64,000 nt of DNA from an uncultured Draconibacterium sp. (GTDB lineage Bacteria; Bacteroidota; Bacteroidia; Bacteroidales; Prolixibacteraceae), in the NCBI RefSeq assembly GCF_963674925.1, contig NZ_OY771649.1, positions 1,240,001-1,304,000 of the forward strand, given 5' to 3'. The first letter of the stretch is position 1. Each line of letters starts with the position of its first letter. This document shows positions 36,194 through 43,870 of this stretch, piece by piece. A model generated the notes under the pieces. The model saw only the letters and a program-made list of their open reading frames with translations, was not told where the DNA came from and did not search any database. The position numbers and the translations under genes were made by a program.

Positions 36194-37036
36194 TTATTTT
36201 AATTTTGCCATTTCAGTTTTATAACTTTCTAAGGATAAATCACCACTTGAAAATTTTAAATCTAATAATCCGATTTTTTCGGTGTTGGATAAAGGTTTGT
36301 TATAAATCATCTCTAATGTTTTGTTTTCAATGTCAGTTGGTTCAAAAATATGCTTTTGTTCATTAAAAGCTTCAAAATATCGAATGCCAAAAAATCTTTG
36401 AGAAGATGCATTTATATGAATTCCATCAGGGTTAGCGGTTAAACCTGAAGCCGTTACAAAATAACAATTTGGATGGTTTTTAGCGAATTTTTGTAATTCT
36501 TCATTTACAATAGAATATGATGCGAAATATTCTCCGTACACACCTTGCGTTAAAAAGTCTCCAAGTCCACCAATAATTATTGGAATATTTGGAATCTCAA
36601 GTTCTTCCCTTAACGTTTGAATAATAGCAGAAAATTTTTCACCATAATTTTTCGCATTGTTAGGTTGACAATCATTTTCTCCTTGATGCCAAAGAATGCC
36701 TTTCAATTCACTTGTTTTTTGAGCAAGTTTTGCCTGAAAAACCGCATTTTTAAACAGAACTCCATCAACATTCCAATCATCTAAACTCGTCCCACCATCT
36801 GCACAAGGAATCAAGCCGATTTCATTTGCTGGGTTTTTTAAATGCAATGCAGCGGCAAAGGAAGAGGCTAAACCAACACCTGCACTTGGACGATCATAAT
36901 TTATTGGCTCAACCATTGTCTGCCATCTCCCGTTTCGAAGCATTTTTATATGTTCATTATAAATCGTTGGTGCATCTTTCAGGAAACCACGTCCTGCCAT
37001 ATTTGATTGACCAATCATTAAAAAAGAGTGTATCAT
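36194..37036 (-). CDS. SGNH-type carbohydrate esterase, SASA family (cassette gene)
   Basis: A 280-residue protein of the sialate O-acetylesterase-related SASA/DUF303 family. The nucleophile motif is GQSNMAGRG (Ser11). GGTSLDDWN and WHQGENDC match the Gly and Asn oxyanion blocks, and DGIHI supplies the Asp-His pair. The family removes acetyl groups from sugars. It has no signal peptide, unlike most polysaccharide-acting members, so a cytoplasmic substrate is likely. A C-terminal helical tail (about 225-280) is unassigned. It is the only array gene with a clear enzyme family. Its flanks GTTAGCA (3' side) and GTTAGCAAC (5' side) are mutually inverted, as in a cassette. Confidence 0.85.
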   Translation of the reverse strand: MIHSFLMIGQSNMAGRGFLKDAPTIYNEHIKMLRNGRWQTMVEPINYDRPSAGVGLASSFAAALHLKNPANEIGLIPCADGGTSLDDWNVDGVLFKNAVFQAKLAQKTSELKGILWHQGENDCQPNNAKNYGEKFSAIIQTLREELEIPNIPIIIGGLGDFLTQGVYGEYFASYSIVNEELQKFAKNHPNCYFVTASGLTANPDGIHINASSQRFFGIRYFEAFNEQKHIFEPTDIENKTLEMIYNKPLSNTEKIGLLDLKFSSGDLSLESYKTEMAKLK

Positions 37037-37096
37037 TTTTTATTCTAACTTGTTTTAAATTGTTTGTTTTTATTTTTTCTGCCTTGTTGCTAACGG

Positions 37097-38787
37097 CAGT
37101 CTGTCTAAAAACCCTTTCCCGGGGCATTAAAATTGAGCTTTATTAAGTGGCCAGGGATGCGGATTTCATAACAGATGGTTTTTATTGTTTTGTATTGTAT
37201 TCGGTTTCTGTGGTTTAAAAATAGCTCTAAAAGATCAAAAATTGAACATAAAACAGAAAAAATACTTGTGATGTATTTTTCTAACTTTTTTATGCCCACA
37301 ATATTGATTATTCGTCTGAGGTTGTATGCCGACATTATAAAACCAAAATCGGCTTCAGCTCTTTTCATGTACTTTTTGGTGATAATATAATTGAATCCCC
37401 ACTGACGTTTAATGGTCCCGAAGGGGTGTTCCACAATGGCCTGCCGTCGTTTGTACAGTTTTTCGCTTTCCTGAACGCGTTTTTTGTTGTTTTCAATATT
37501 GCCGGCAAACTCGCTTCGCCTGACTTGCTTGCCGTTTGCAGCCGATTTTGTGCACAGCGGGCGGACCTCACAACTTTTACATTTAGGTGTTGTGTAGTTG
37601 CGGAAGCGATAGGCTGTTTCTCCGGCACCGTTTTTTGCGTGGTGCCAGTAGCCGGTGGTTCTTAGGGTGTGACCCTGCAAACAGGTGTAAGTATCGGTTT
37701 TCGGGTCGTAATCAAAATGTTCCACATCGTACCTAAGGTCCGGAGCATGCGAGGCTCCTGAAAACGGAGGAATGGCTACAATTGCCGGAATACCGAGCGA
37801 ATCGGCGATGGCCAGTTCGCTTCCGGTATGGTAGCCTTTATCGTAAAGGGCAGTAAAATCGTTGTGCCGAAGTATTGTCTTTGCTCTTCTGAGCATTGTT
37901 CCCATTGCCTTTTTATCGTTTGCATTGGTTATTTTATAATCGATAGGGATGTAGTTTTTTGCATCGACCGAAGTTTGCGCCGAGTAGGCTACTTCGGTAA
38001 TGTTGTTGCGCGTGATCTGGTGACGGCTGTCGGGATCGGAAGTTGAGATCTGTCGTTGCCCCGATTTTTTTAGCTCTTGTTCAATCTTTTTATAGCCATC
38101 TTTTCGCTGGTTTTGCTTTTCAATTTCGTTTTCAATTTCCTGCTTTTTATCTCCATCGCTTTCGGCCAGTGCTTTGTTGTATTCAGCCAGTTTGTTTTCG
38201 ATGTACTCCAGGTGACGGTCTATTTTCTTTTGGTTGTAGTTGTTCTTTTTGCTGTTCTGGGCACGCAGTTTTGTACTGTCGTCTGCAATCAGCGTTCCGC
38301 CAATAAGGTTAAAATACGTTGCAATCTTTACGGTTTCGCGGAATACTTTTTTGATGGCCTTTGGGTTATCGCGCCTGAAGTTAGCGATAGTGTTGTGATC
38401 GGGACGCAGCGTTTTCAATAGCCACATTAATTCAATGTTTCGCTTGCACTCCTTCTCCAGTTTCCTCGACGACCTTAACTGATTAAGATAGCCATAAATG
38501 TAAAGTTTAAGCAAGTCGGCTGGGTGGTAAGCAGGACGCCCGTTTTCAATATGGTCAACCCTGAATCCGAATTCTTCCAACTTCAGACTGTTAACAAAAA
38601 CATCGATTAAGCGCACTTCGTTGTCTGCATTTATGGCCTGGTCGAGCGACACCGGGAAAAGTGATATTTGTGATCTGTTTTGCCCTTTGAGATACTTCAT
38701 GCCTGAAGATACTTAATCGCTGGGTTCAAAGGTGTTAACAACCTGCGGAGTTCTTAACAAATTGTGGTTAGGTTTTTAGACAGTCTG
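37097..38787 (-). mobile_element. IS1182-like insertion sequence, copy B
   Basis: A 1691-base element with the same terminal repeats as copy A, flanked by ACGG at 37093-37096 and 38788-38791. Comparing with copy A by eye I find three differences (37867, 38282 and 38580). It is inserted at the same point of another attC-like box, splitting CCGT|TAGC on the minus strand. The near-identity implies recent transposition. Confidence 0.9.
37105..38700 (-). CDS. IS1182-family transposase, copy B
   Basis: A 531-residue intact transposase, identical to copy A apart from Asp instead of Gly directly before the DSTKLRAQNSK motif. The catalytic Asp of DSTK is present in both copies, so neither looks inactivated. 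The element ends only 8 bases beyond the stop codon, leaving a compact IS with a longer 5' region of 87 bases. Confidence 0.92.
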   Translation of the reverse strand: MKYLKGQNRSQISLFPVSLDQAINADNEVRLIDVFVNSLKLEEFGFRVDHIENGRPAYHPADLLKLYIYGYLNQLRSSRKLEKECKRNIELMWLLKTLRPDHNTIANFRRDNPKAIKKVFRETVKIATYFNLIGGTLIADDSTKLRAQNSKKNNYNQKKIDRHLEYIENKLAEYNKALAESDGDKKQEIENEIEKQNQRKDGYKKIEQELKKSGQRQISTSDPDSRHQITRNNITEVAYSAQTSVDAKNYIPIDYKITNANDKKAMGTMLRRAKTILRHNDFTALYDKGYHTGSELAIADSLGIPAIVAIPPFSGASHAPDLRYDVEHFDYDPKTDTYTCLQGHTLRTTGYWHHAKNGAGETAYRFRNYTTPKCKSCEVRPLCTKSAANGKQVRRSEFAGNIENNKKRVQESEKLYKRRQAIVEHPFGTIKRQWGFNYIITKKYMKRAEADFGFIMSAYNLRRIINIVGIKKLEKYITSIFSVLCSIFDLLELFLNHRNRIQYKTIKTICYEIRIPGHLIKLNFNAPGKGF

Positions 38788-38869
38788 ACGGTTGGTACAT
38801 GTTGTCGGGGCGCAGTTGCGTACCACCAAACCCCACCCTGCAATATGTACTGCCTAAGTTTACATTTTC
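38788..38869 (-). repeat. attC-like site 3, interrupted by IS copy B
   Basis: Minus strand: GTACAT follows the lipoprotein gene and faces ACATGTAC, then spacer CAA and CCGT, which continues beyond the IS as TAGCAAC. Between them lie GC-rich segments (GGGTGGGG, GCGCCCC). The outer AAC box of this site is degenerate: I do not see the expected complement of the upstream cassette's GTTAACG. Confidence 0.5.
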
Positions 38870-39295
38870 TTATTCAAATGTTGGAGCATATCTAAATGGT
38901 TGACACATTAAGGTGTCTCCTTTAAAATATACTCCCATTTTATTACTTTCATATTCAAATGGATTAAACACCAGTTCAGGTCCTTCAGACACTCTTATTT
39001 TTAGATTTGTGTCTGCGTTTTTGTTTATAACGATTACTGTTGCTAATCCTAATGATTGATCAGTTATAACCGATTTTTCTTTAAATGTTATATCGTGATA
39101 TTTAATTTCAACTACATCATTGTTAAAACCGGAGAGGAAAAATAAATACAAGACGTTATTATCAAGTTTATTTTCAAGCCATTCTTTTTCTTTGTTTTCA
39201 ATGCAATGTTCAAGAACCTTTACTTCATATTTTTTAATTGTTTTTGCACATCCAAAGACAATCAGTAGAATTATTATGATTATTGAGACTTTCAT
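38870..39295 (-). CDS. Unknown small lipoprotein (cassette gene)
   Basis: A 141-residue protein with a lipoprotein signal (hydrophobic stretch 3-14, lipobox VFGC, Cys16). The mature part is mixed alpha/beta with no recognised motif. Its ATG directly follows the TAA of the upstream gene without a gap, so the two are translated from one message and probably form one two-gene cassette. Confidence 0.7.
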   Translation of the reverse strand: MKVSIIIIILLIVFGCAKTIKKYEVKVLEHCIENKEKEWLENKLDNNVLYLFFLSGFNNDVVEIKYHDITFKEKSVITDQSLGLATVIVINKNADTNLKIRVSEGPELVFNPFEYESNKMGVYFKGDTLMCQPFRYAPTFE

Positions 39296-39904
39296 TTATT
39301 TAATTTTTTTATCAATCCAATCATAATCTGAGTCATAATTTACTTGCTTTAAAATATCTTGTTTGAAAATTAGTTCTGTCCAGGCTTCACCCGATTCGTC
39401 CTCATATATAATAAGCCTATTAATTGATTGGAAAAGAGGAGTTGGTCTAAATATTTTCTCAAGGATTTCTACTTTAGACATACCGATTTTTATTCCATGA
39501 TTTAATTTTATTTTGTCTGAAAGTATTTTTCCACATACTACGTCTCGATTCTTGACTCGTGGATGGTCATTGTAATATAGTTTTATATACGATGATCCAA
39601 AAACGAAAATATCAACTTTTTTAATCTCGTTCTCCAGATTATACTCCTCAACATTTTCTTGAAACATTTCTAAATCCGTTACATATGGATGTAAGAGTTT
39701 ATAACCACATAAGGTAAGTTCTCCATTTACCAAGAAAGCCAAATAATCATTTGTTTCAATTTCTAAAAGAGAATCTAAATTAACTCTATAGTCGGATTTA
39801 TTTATGTCAAATGTAAAATCCCTTACATGCGCTGAATTTTGATTTGCCTTTCCAGAGGAACTCAAAAATAATATCATTAAACATATGAAACTTAGATATC
39901 TCAT
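39296..39904 (-). CDS. Unknown exported protein (cassette gene)
   Basis: A 202-residue protein with an N-terminal signal peptide (about 1-20, ending SSGKA). A central region contains KINHGIKIGMSKVEIL-like residues (KLNHGIKIGMSKVEIL, about 140-155), reminiscent of small lipoprotein SmpA/BamE-like turns, but too weak to assign. It is the first gene of the pair with the lipoprotein downstream; both would act in the envelope. The GTTAACG box lies about 22 bases before its start. Confidence 0.7.
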   Translation of the reverse strand: MRYLSFICLMILFLSSSGKANQNSAHVRDFTFDINKSDYRVNLDSLLEIETNDYLAFLVNGELTLCGYKLLHPYVTDLEMFQENVEEYNLENEIKKVDIFVFGSSYIKLYYNDHPRVKNRDVVCGKILSDKIKLNHGIKIGMSKVEILEKIFRPTPLFQSINRLIIYEDESGEAWTELIFKQDILKQVNYDSDYDWIDKKIK

Positions 39905-39925
39905 TTGTTGTGTCTTTAAAATTAT

Positions 39926-40057
39926 CGTTAACGGTGGCGGTATTAAAAGTTGCCGATTGCGAGCGATTTCCTATCAAGTTACACAAAAGTTGAAGCGGGC
40001 TATAACCCTTTAATAACCTACTGAACCGGCATTTTTTTATACCGCGTGTTGTAACAC
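39926..40057 (-). repeat. attC-like site 4
   Basis: A 132-base site. Minus strand order: GTGTTACAAC (RC of 40048-40057), spacer ACG, a 21-base arm starting CGGTAT (40024-40044), a long variable middle, the matching arm ending ATACCG (39938-39958), spacer CCACC, and CCGTTAACG. The two 21-base arms match at 17 positions. R box, unpaired spacer, L box and variable tip correspond point by point to integron attC architecture. Confidence 0.75.
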
Positions 40058-40058
40058 G

Positions 40059-40598
40059 TTATTTTTTCAATTTAATTATTAATGTATCTGTTACTATTCC
40101 CTCTTTCCAACCAATATCTTTATTTGGATTCTTTTCTTTCAATTGTAGATAAATTTCATCAGGGAAAAATTCAAATTTCATTGTTTTTCTTCCCTTTTCG
40201 ATTCCTCCATTAGTTTTATCTAATTTTCCATTAATCATTGGTGTTAGGCTAAAGTAAAACGAATCCTCATTTGATTTTTCAAAGTCAATGATAACATTAA
40301 ACCCTTCTGTAAGTCTTAGTTTTGGACACAAACAAGATTTAAAGTCAAAATACCATTGTTTTTCAATCCACACATCATTCAATTTAACATTCTCATTGTG
40401 ATACTTTAGTTTAAATTCTGGAATAAAATTCTTATAATCTGTAATATAAAATCCCATTTGTTGGGAGTATTCTTTATCTCTTGAAATTTTCGGGCAATTA
40501 GGACATTTATCTTCAATCTTGCATATATTATTGGCAATAAAAAAAGCTACAAATCCAAATAGAGCTAATATTAAAATTATTATAAAAGTCTTTTTCAT
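40059..40598 (-). CDS. Unknown membrane-anchored protein (cassette gene)
   Basis: A 179-residue protein with a single N-terminal membrane helix (about 4-24). It is followed by a CKIEDKCPNCP cysteine cluster (residues 26-36) that could bind a metal or form disulfides outside the membrane. The remainder resembles a beta-rich soluble domain. No family is recognised. Its stop codon is 1 base from the AAC box, and its 5' box GTTGTAACAC is the complement of that 3' box, so it is a complete single-gene cassette. Confidence 0.7.
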   Translation of the reverse strand: MKKTFIIILILALFGFVAFFIANNICKIEDKCPNCPKISRDKEYSQQMGFYITDYKNFIPEFKLKYHNENVKLNDVWIEKQWYFDFKSCLCPKLRLTEGFNVIIDFEKSNEDSFYFSLTPMINGKLDKTNGGIEKGRKTMKFEFFPDEIYLQLKEKNPNKDIGWKEGIVTDTLIIKLKK

Positions 40599-40656
40599 TA
40601 TTATTTTATGATTCTGTATTTTTTCTAATTAGTTCAATGCTCCTGCGTCGGTTAAT

Positions 40657-40793
40657 GTGTTACAACGGTTTGTGTAAGAAACGTAGCGCTTTTCAAAGCA
40701 CTCATCTATCAAACCGTGACTAGCTTTATTACTTGTATTACCTTTCAAATTTAGCATCTCCGCGCTATGTTTTTTTACATTTTGTTGTGCATA
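40657..40793 (-). repeat. attC-like site 5
   Basis: A 137-base site. Minus strand: TATGCACAAC (40784-40793), spacer AAAA, TGTAAAAAAAC then CATAGCGC, a variable middle, GCGCTACG then GTTTCTTACA (40673-40682), spacer CAAACC, and GTTGTAACAC (40657-40666). Inner arms pair with small bulges over about 18 bases. Confidence 0.75.
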
Positions 40794-40799
40794 GTTTTT

Positions 40800-41450
40800 T
40801 TAATAATGTCCCAAAAATCTTCCTGAAAAATATTCATTTGTCTTTGGGTTATAAAATTTCACTTTTGAATAGAATAAAAAGAATTTGAATTCCATCAAAA
40901 GCTTTCCATTCACGTCATACTCAACATTTTTATCATTTAAGAATCCGTTCTTTTTTAAAGATTCTATCTGTCCATTCTTTGAATATGTTGTCAACTTTCC
41001 TAATTGTCCTTTTTTGAATTTACCTTTTTGCCATAACTCACCTGTTCTTCTATGAATCATGTATTTTCCATTGCATTTCTCTCCACAATGAACATAAAAA
41101 TAATAAGTCGGTCCTATATGTCCAGTTGTTGCTGAAAGATAAATTGGAGGAACAATCAATGTATCAATGATGTCTGAATTGATTTCAAGGTTCCTTCTTA
41201 TATTTCCTTTTTGGGAATAATACTCTAAATTATACAATCCTTTCTTTGGCACTATACAAATCCCATTTGAATCGGGCATGAAACTATATGTCGAATCATT
41301 CTCATTTATTGTTAACCAAAATCCTGTCGATTTAGTTAATATGCTGTCACAAGAATATTTCAAATACAACTCATAAGAAATCTTCTCAGATTCTTGCGAA
41401 TAAGTAGTAATTGAAATAGATATTAAAATCAAACTGATTATTCTTCTCAT
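40800..41450 (-). CDS. Exported MORN-repeat-like protein (cassette gene)
   Basis: A 216-residue protein with a signal peptide (about 1-18, ending TYSQ). The C-terminal third holds MORN/YwqK-like repeats (TGELWQKGKFKKGQLGKLTTY, then NGQIESLKKNGFLNDKNVEYD, then NGKLLMEFKFF), which commonly form extended beta hairpins. The N-terminal part is unassigned. The ATG at 41450 is preferred over 41489, because the signal peptide begins there and the longer frame would run into the attC-like box. Function unknown. Confidence 0.75.
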   Translation of the reverse strand: MRRIISLILISISITTYSQESEKISYELYLKYSCDSILTKSTGFWLTINENDSTYSFMPDSNGICIVPKKGLYNLEYYSQKGNIRRNLEINSDIIDTLIVPPIYLSATTGHIGPTYYFYVHCGEKCNGKYMIHRRTGELWQKGKFKKGQLGKLTTYSKNGQIESLKKNGFLNDKNVEYDVNGKLLMEFKFFLFYSKVKFYNPKTNEYFSGRFLGHY

Positions 41451-41483
41451 TCTATGTTTGATTATAATCGGTCTTCCGAAATT

Positions 41484-41546
41484 ATGCACAACGTTCTGTG
41501 TATGGTGTATCCCGAAGGGTATGCACTATACACCTTGTTGTAGCAC
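41484..41546 (-). repeat. attC-like site 6 (most compact)
   Basis: A 63-base site. Minus strand: GTGCTACAAC (41537-41546), spacer AAG, GTGTAT (41528-41533), arm to a TTCG tip, a matching arm with one extrahelical base, ATACAC (41498-41503), spacer AGAAC, GTTGTGCAT (41484-41492). The size and the single bulged base on one arm match classical attC features. Confidence 0.8.
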
Positions 41547-42067
41547 GTTTTTTTCTTTTTCAAACCATTCTATAGCAATGGTCTTAGTCTTATCTCTATA
41601 GAATTTGGTCCATTTAGATTTGAAATTTTTATCATCAATTTCATTGGTCAGATATTCCATTTCAACTCCAGGCTTAATTCCTTTCTTATAAAATTCAGCT
41701 CCATAATTTTTCGTTGATTCAACTAAGAAATCTCTATTCTTTAAAAGTTTCTCTTTGTAATCTGTATTTGAATCAATGAAGTCAGACATAATTTCAAATC
41801 GTTGCTCTTTTGTCAATCGAGGAATGAAAATGTGAGTGTCATAATTTTCTTCATTTGCAATAATTGCCTCTTTTATATCTCTTTCTTCTTCTTTACTTAG
41901 ACCAGAGTCGTATTCGGATTTACATTCCGAAACCAATGAGTGGTCAAAATGTGAACTCCAATCACTTTCAAATCTCGCTTTCTTAGGTAGAATGTTTCAT
42001 TCATAGAGGCAAAGGAGTAGGCAAAAGCCGAAATCAAGAATTCTATGTCTGTGTTTTGTTCTTTCAT
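41526..42067 (-). pseudogene. UPF0158-like gene with a 1-base frameshift (cassette gene)
   Basis: The reading frame starts at ATG 42067 (MKEQNTDIEFLISAFAY...) and is interrupted near 41946-41949, where the coding strand has T4. Adding one T restores VHIFDHSLVSECK and joins the upstream part to the 136-residue downstream frame. The joined protein (about 180 residues) fits the UPF0158 family, with FIPRLTKEQRFEIMSDFI and KWTKFYRDKTKTIAIEWFEKE. A TTG inside could start only the downstream part. The last residues (NVLQQGV) are encoded by the attC-like site. It may be a real mutation or a sequencing error. Confidence 0.7.
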
Positions 42068-42444
42068 TTTAATGTGCTACAACGTATTGCTTTTGTTTTT
42101 GCAAGAGAAGTTTTCAATGTAGCGGGCGATTTTTATTATGTTGCTTAAAAATAACAGATTTTTATTTACTTAAGCATACAGCATCAGATTTTATTTTGTA
42201 CAATCGTTTTGCGGCAATTGTACTTTGTACGATGCTCCACTACTACGGTTTTTTTCAATCGTACTTTGTTCTCGATGTCCTTATTACATTGTCCCTGTTT
42301 GGGGCAGGCAGGCTTTAAAAACCGGCAGCCCTTACGGGACTACCCTTTAACGTTACGGACTTTCAGTCCTGTGCTCACTAAGGGCACAGCCCCGGCATTT
42401 TGTAGCATCATTTGTCAGGGCGATAATGAAGTAATCTAAGGGTT
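42068..42444. other. Array edge and REP-like palindromes
   Basis: GTTGTAGCAC (RC of 42074-42083) is the 5' box of the first array gene; I could not pair an inner box upstream of it, so the site may be truncated. From about 42310 to 42400 come G/C-rich hairpins, for example TGTGC...GGGCACA (42369-42387). A small ORF here is not protein-like. Confidence 0.5.
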
Positions 42445-43011
42445 CTACTTCAACGAATAAACCTCATCAACATATCGTAGTGCACACATCAGGTACATTC
42501 CCCGTTCGAAATAACGTAAAATATGGCTTTCGAACTCCATTACATCATCAATATAATGTGCATTAAATACGGCTTTCATTTTCTCGTGAACCGCCAATTT
42601 AAAAAGAATATCCTTTTTTTCACGTTCATAATCTTCCTTGATAATCTCGTCCCAAAATTCATCGCCTGCATCAGGGTAAGTTCTTTTTAATTCCCGGCAA
42701 CGTTTTTCGTATTTTGGTTTTAATTTATCAATCGTGTCTACCGGATGAAGATCGGCCATCGGTCCGCTACGTCTGTTTAAGGAGTAACAATTATTGTATT
42801 CCTCCCAGATTTCACGAATATACTTTTCGCCAATATTGAACAACAAAGGCTTGTATTTGGCCGGGTTTTCAGCCATTTCAGGCCAATATTCAAATACCAC
42901 AGAAGTTAATGCAGGAGGAAGCTCCAGACTAAACCCTTTGTACCGATTCGCATAAAGCTTCTCGATTTCATCCATCCGGCGAATTTGATTTTCAAAATCT
43001 TCAAGTCCCAT
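42445..43011 (-). CDS. Conserved-looking protein of unknown function
   Basis: A 188-residue, highly charged, probably all-helical cytoplasmic protein without signal peptide or membrane segment. Aromatic-rich stretches (FEYWPEMAENP, DAGDEFWDEIIKEDYE, RYFERGMYLMCALRYVDEVY) suggest a compact fold. I recognise no family. It lies outside the cassette array, with base composition back to that of the flanking genes, and is followed on the same strand side by the array edge. Confidence 0.65.
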   Translation of the reverse strand: MGLEDFENQIRRMDEIEKLYANRYKGFSLELPPALTSVVFEYWPEMAENPAKYKPLLFNIGEKYIREIWEEYNNCYSLNRRSGPMADLHPVDTIDKLKPKYEKRCRELKRTYPDAGDEFWDEIIKEDYEREKKDILFKLAVHEKMKAVFNAHYIDDVMEFESHILRYFERGMYLMCALRYVDEVYSLK

Positions 43012-43067
43012 ATCTTGTTATTTATAAGGATTAATTTCCTTACAAGTTAGGGCAGAATAAAGAAAAA

Positions 43068-43415
43068 TCAAATTTTTCGCTGTAGCACAAAAACGCCACA
43101 CACGTCTTCGCTGTCGAAAGTTGAGCCGACGATTTGATTTTCGGTAATACGGTGCGTTTCAAAAGAATTGGGCAGGTAACTGATCTCCCGGCCGTTTTGA
43201 ATGGCTTTTACTTCAACGCTTTCCAAAAGAAGTTTTCCATTGCTAATGGTGCCTTTTACTTTTTCGGTTACCCGGATGCTGTAGTTGTTTTCCACCTCTT
43301 CGGTAAACGAAAACACCCCACTTACCTGGTTGCCGGTTTGCGTAAGTTCCACCTCTCCTACCGAGTTTCCGTATTCAAAATCTTCGTTGTATGTCCAGCT
43401 CCCTGAAATGTCCAT
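43068..43415 (-). CDS. Small lipocalin-like beta-barrel protein
   Basis: A 115-residue protein starting MDISGSWTYNEDF. The GSWTY opening, alternating beta strands and TGNQVSGVFSF/VKGTISNGKLLL/ENQIVGSTF repeats resemble small lipocalin-like or extracellular avidin-like barrels in which each hairpin ends in G. No signal peptide is visible. Function unknown. It lies upstream of the helical unknown gene with a 56-base gap, so the two could be cotranscribed. Confidence 0.65.
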   Translation of the reverse strand: MDISGSWTYNEDFEYGNSVGEVELTQTGNQVSGVFSFTEEVENNYSIRVTEKVKGTISNGKLLLESVEVKAIQNGREISYLPNSFETHRITENQIVGSTFDSEDVCGVFVLQRKI

Positions 43416-43495
43416 CGTTGTAAATTTGCGGCAAACTTAGCAAATTTTCGGTTTGTAGTTAAAAACCATTAAAACAGGAATGTTTTGTAGTGACT

Positions 43496-43519
43496 CTACC
43501 CCTCTCTCTGTCGAGAGCT
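43496..43519. repeat. 24-base direct repeat, copy 1
   Basis: Starts CTACCCCTCTCTCTGTC and ends GAGAGCT; identical to 43775-43798. It contains the small palindrome CTCTC-TGTC-GAGAG. The gap 43416-43870 holds no gene. Confidence 0.75.
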
Positions 43520-43625
43520 AAACGCGCATTCAGCCTGCTCGCAAGCTATTATTATAACGAATAAGTGTTTGAGTTGATCAATATTTTAGACTGAAGGGAC
43601 GTTACCTTGGGCTCGTCGTACTTTA

Positions 43626-43753
43626 TTGCACCGTCCTTTAGGGCGGTGATTCCGGATAAAAACAGGAACCAGGCTTTAGCCTTTAATAGTCGTTAATGGC
43701 TAAAGCCCTTTCCTGAAGTGCATTTTTATCACCGGGCTAAAGCCGCGGTGCAA
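43626..43753. repeat. Large imperfect palindrome (paired REP/BIME-like)
   Basis: The left arm 43626-43681 and right arm 43698-43753 are inverted copies: TTGCACCG pairs with CGGTGCAA, GGGCGGTGAT with ATCACCGGGC, and GGCTTTAGCC (43672-43681) with GGCTAAAGCC (43698-43707). The middle is 16 bases. No coding potential. It has the form of two head-to-head REP elements. Confidence 0.8.
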
Positions 43754-43774
43754 AAAATAAAACCAATCCCCCCC

Positions 43775-43798
43775 CTACCCCTCTCTCTGTCGAGAGCT
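43775..43798. repeat. 24-base direct repeat, copy 2
   Basis: Identical to 43496-43519, followed by a CTCCCCTTACAAGGGGAG hairpin. The two copies bracket the large palindrome between them. Confidence 0.75.
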
Positions 43799-43870
43799 CC
43801 CCTTACAAGGGGAGCCGGTTCTTATTCAGTTTTGAAGCTTATTTGAGCTACTCTTCCCAATAATAGGTTA

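Noticed and set aside
34361..38700. Inactivation of IS copy A by the Gly/Asp change
   Set aside because: The changed residue lies just before DSTK; the likely catalytic Asp itself is present in both copies.
33173..42067. Prophage or conjugative element
   Set aside because: No structural, packaging, relaxase or integrase genes; only small orphan genes, palindromes and two IS copies.
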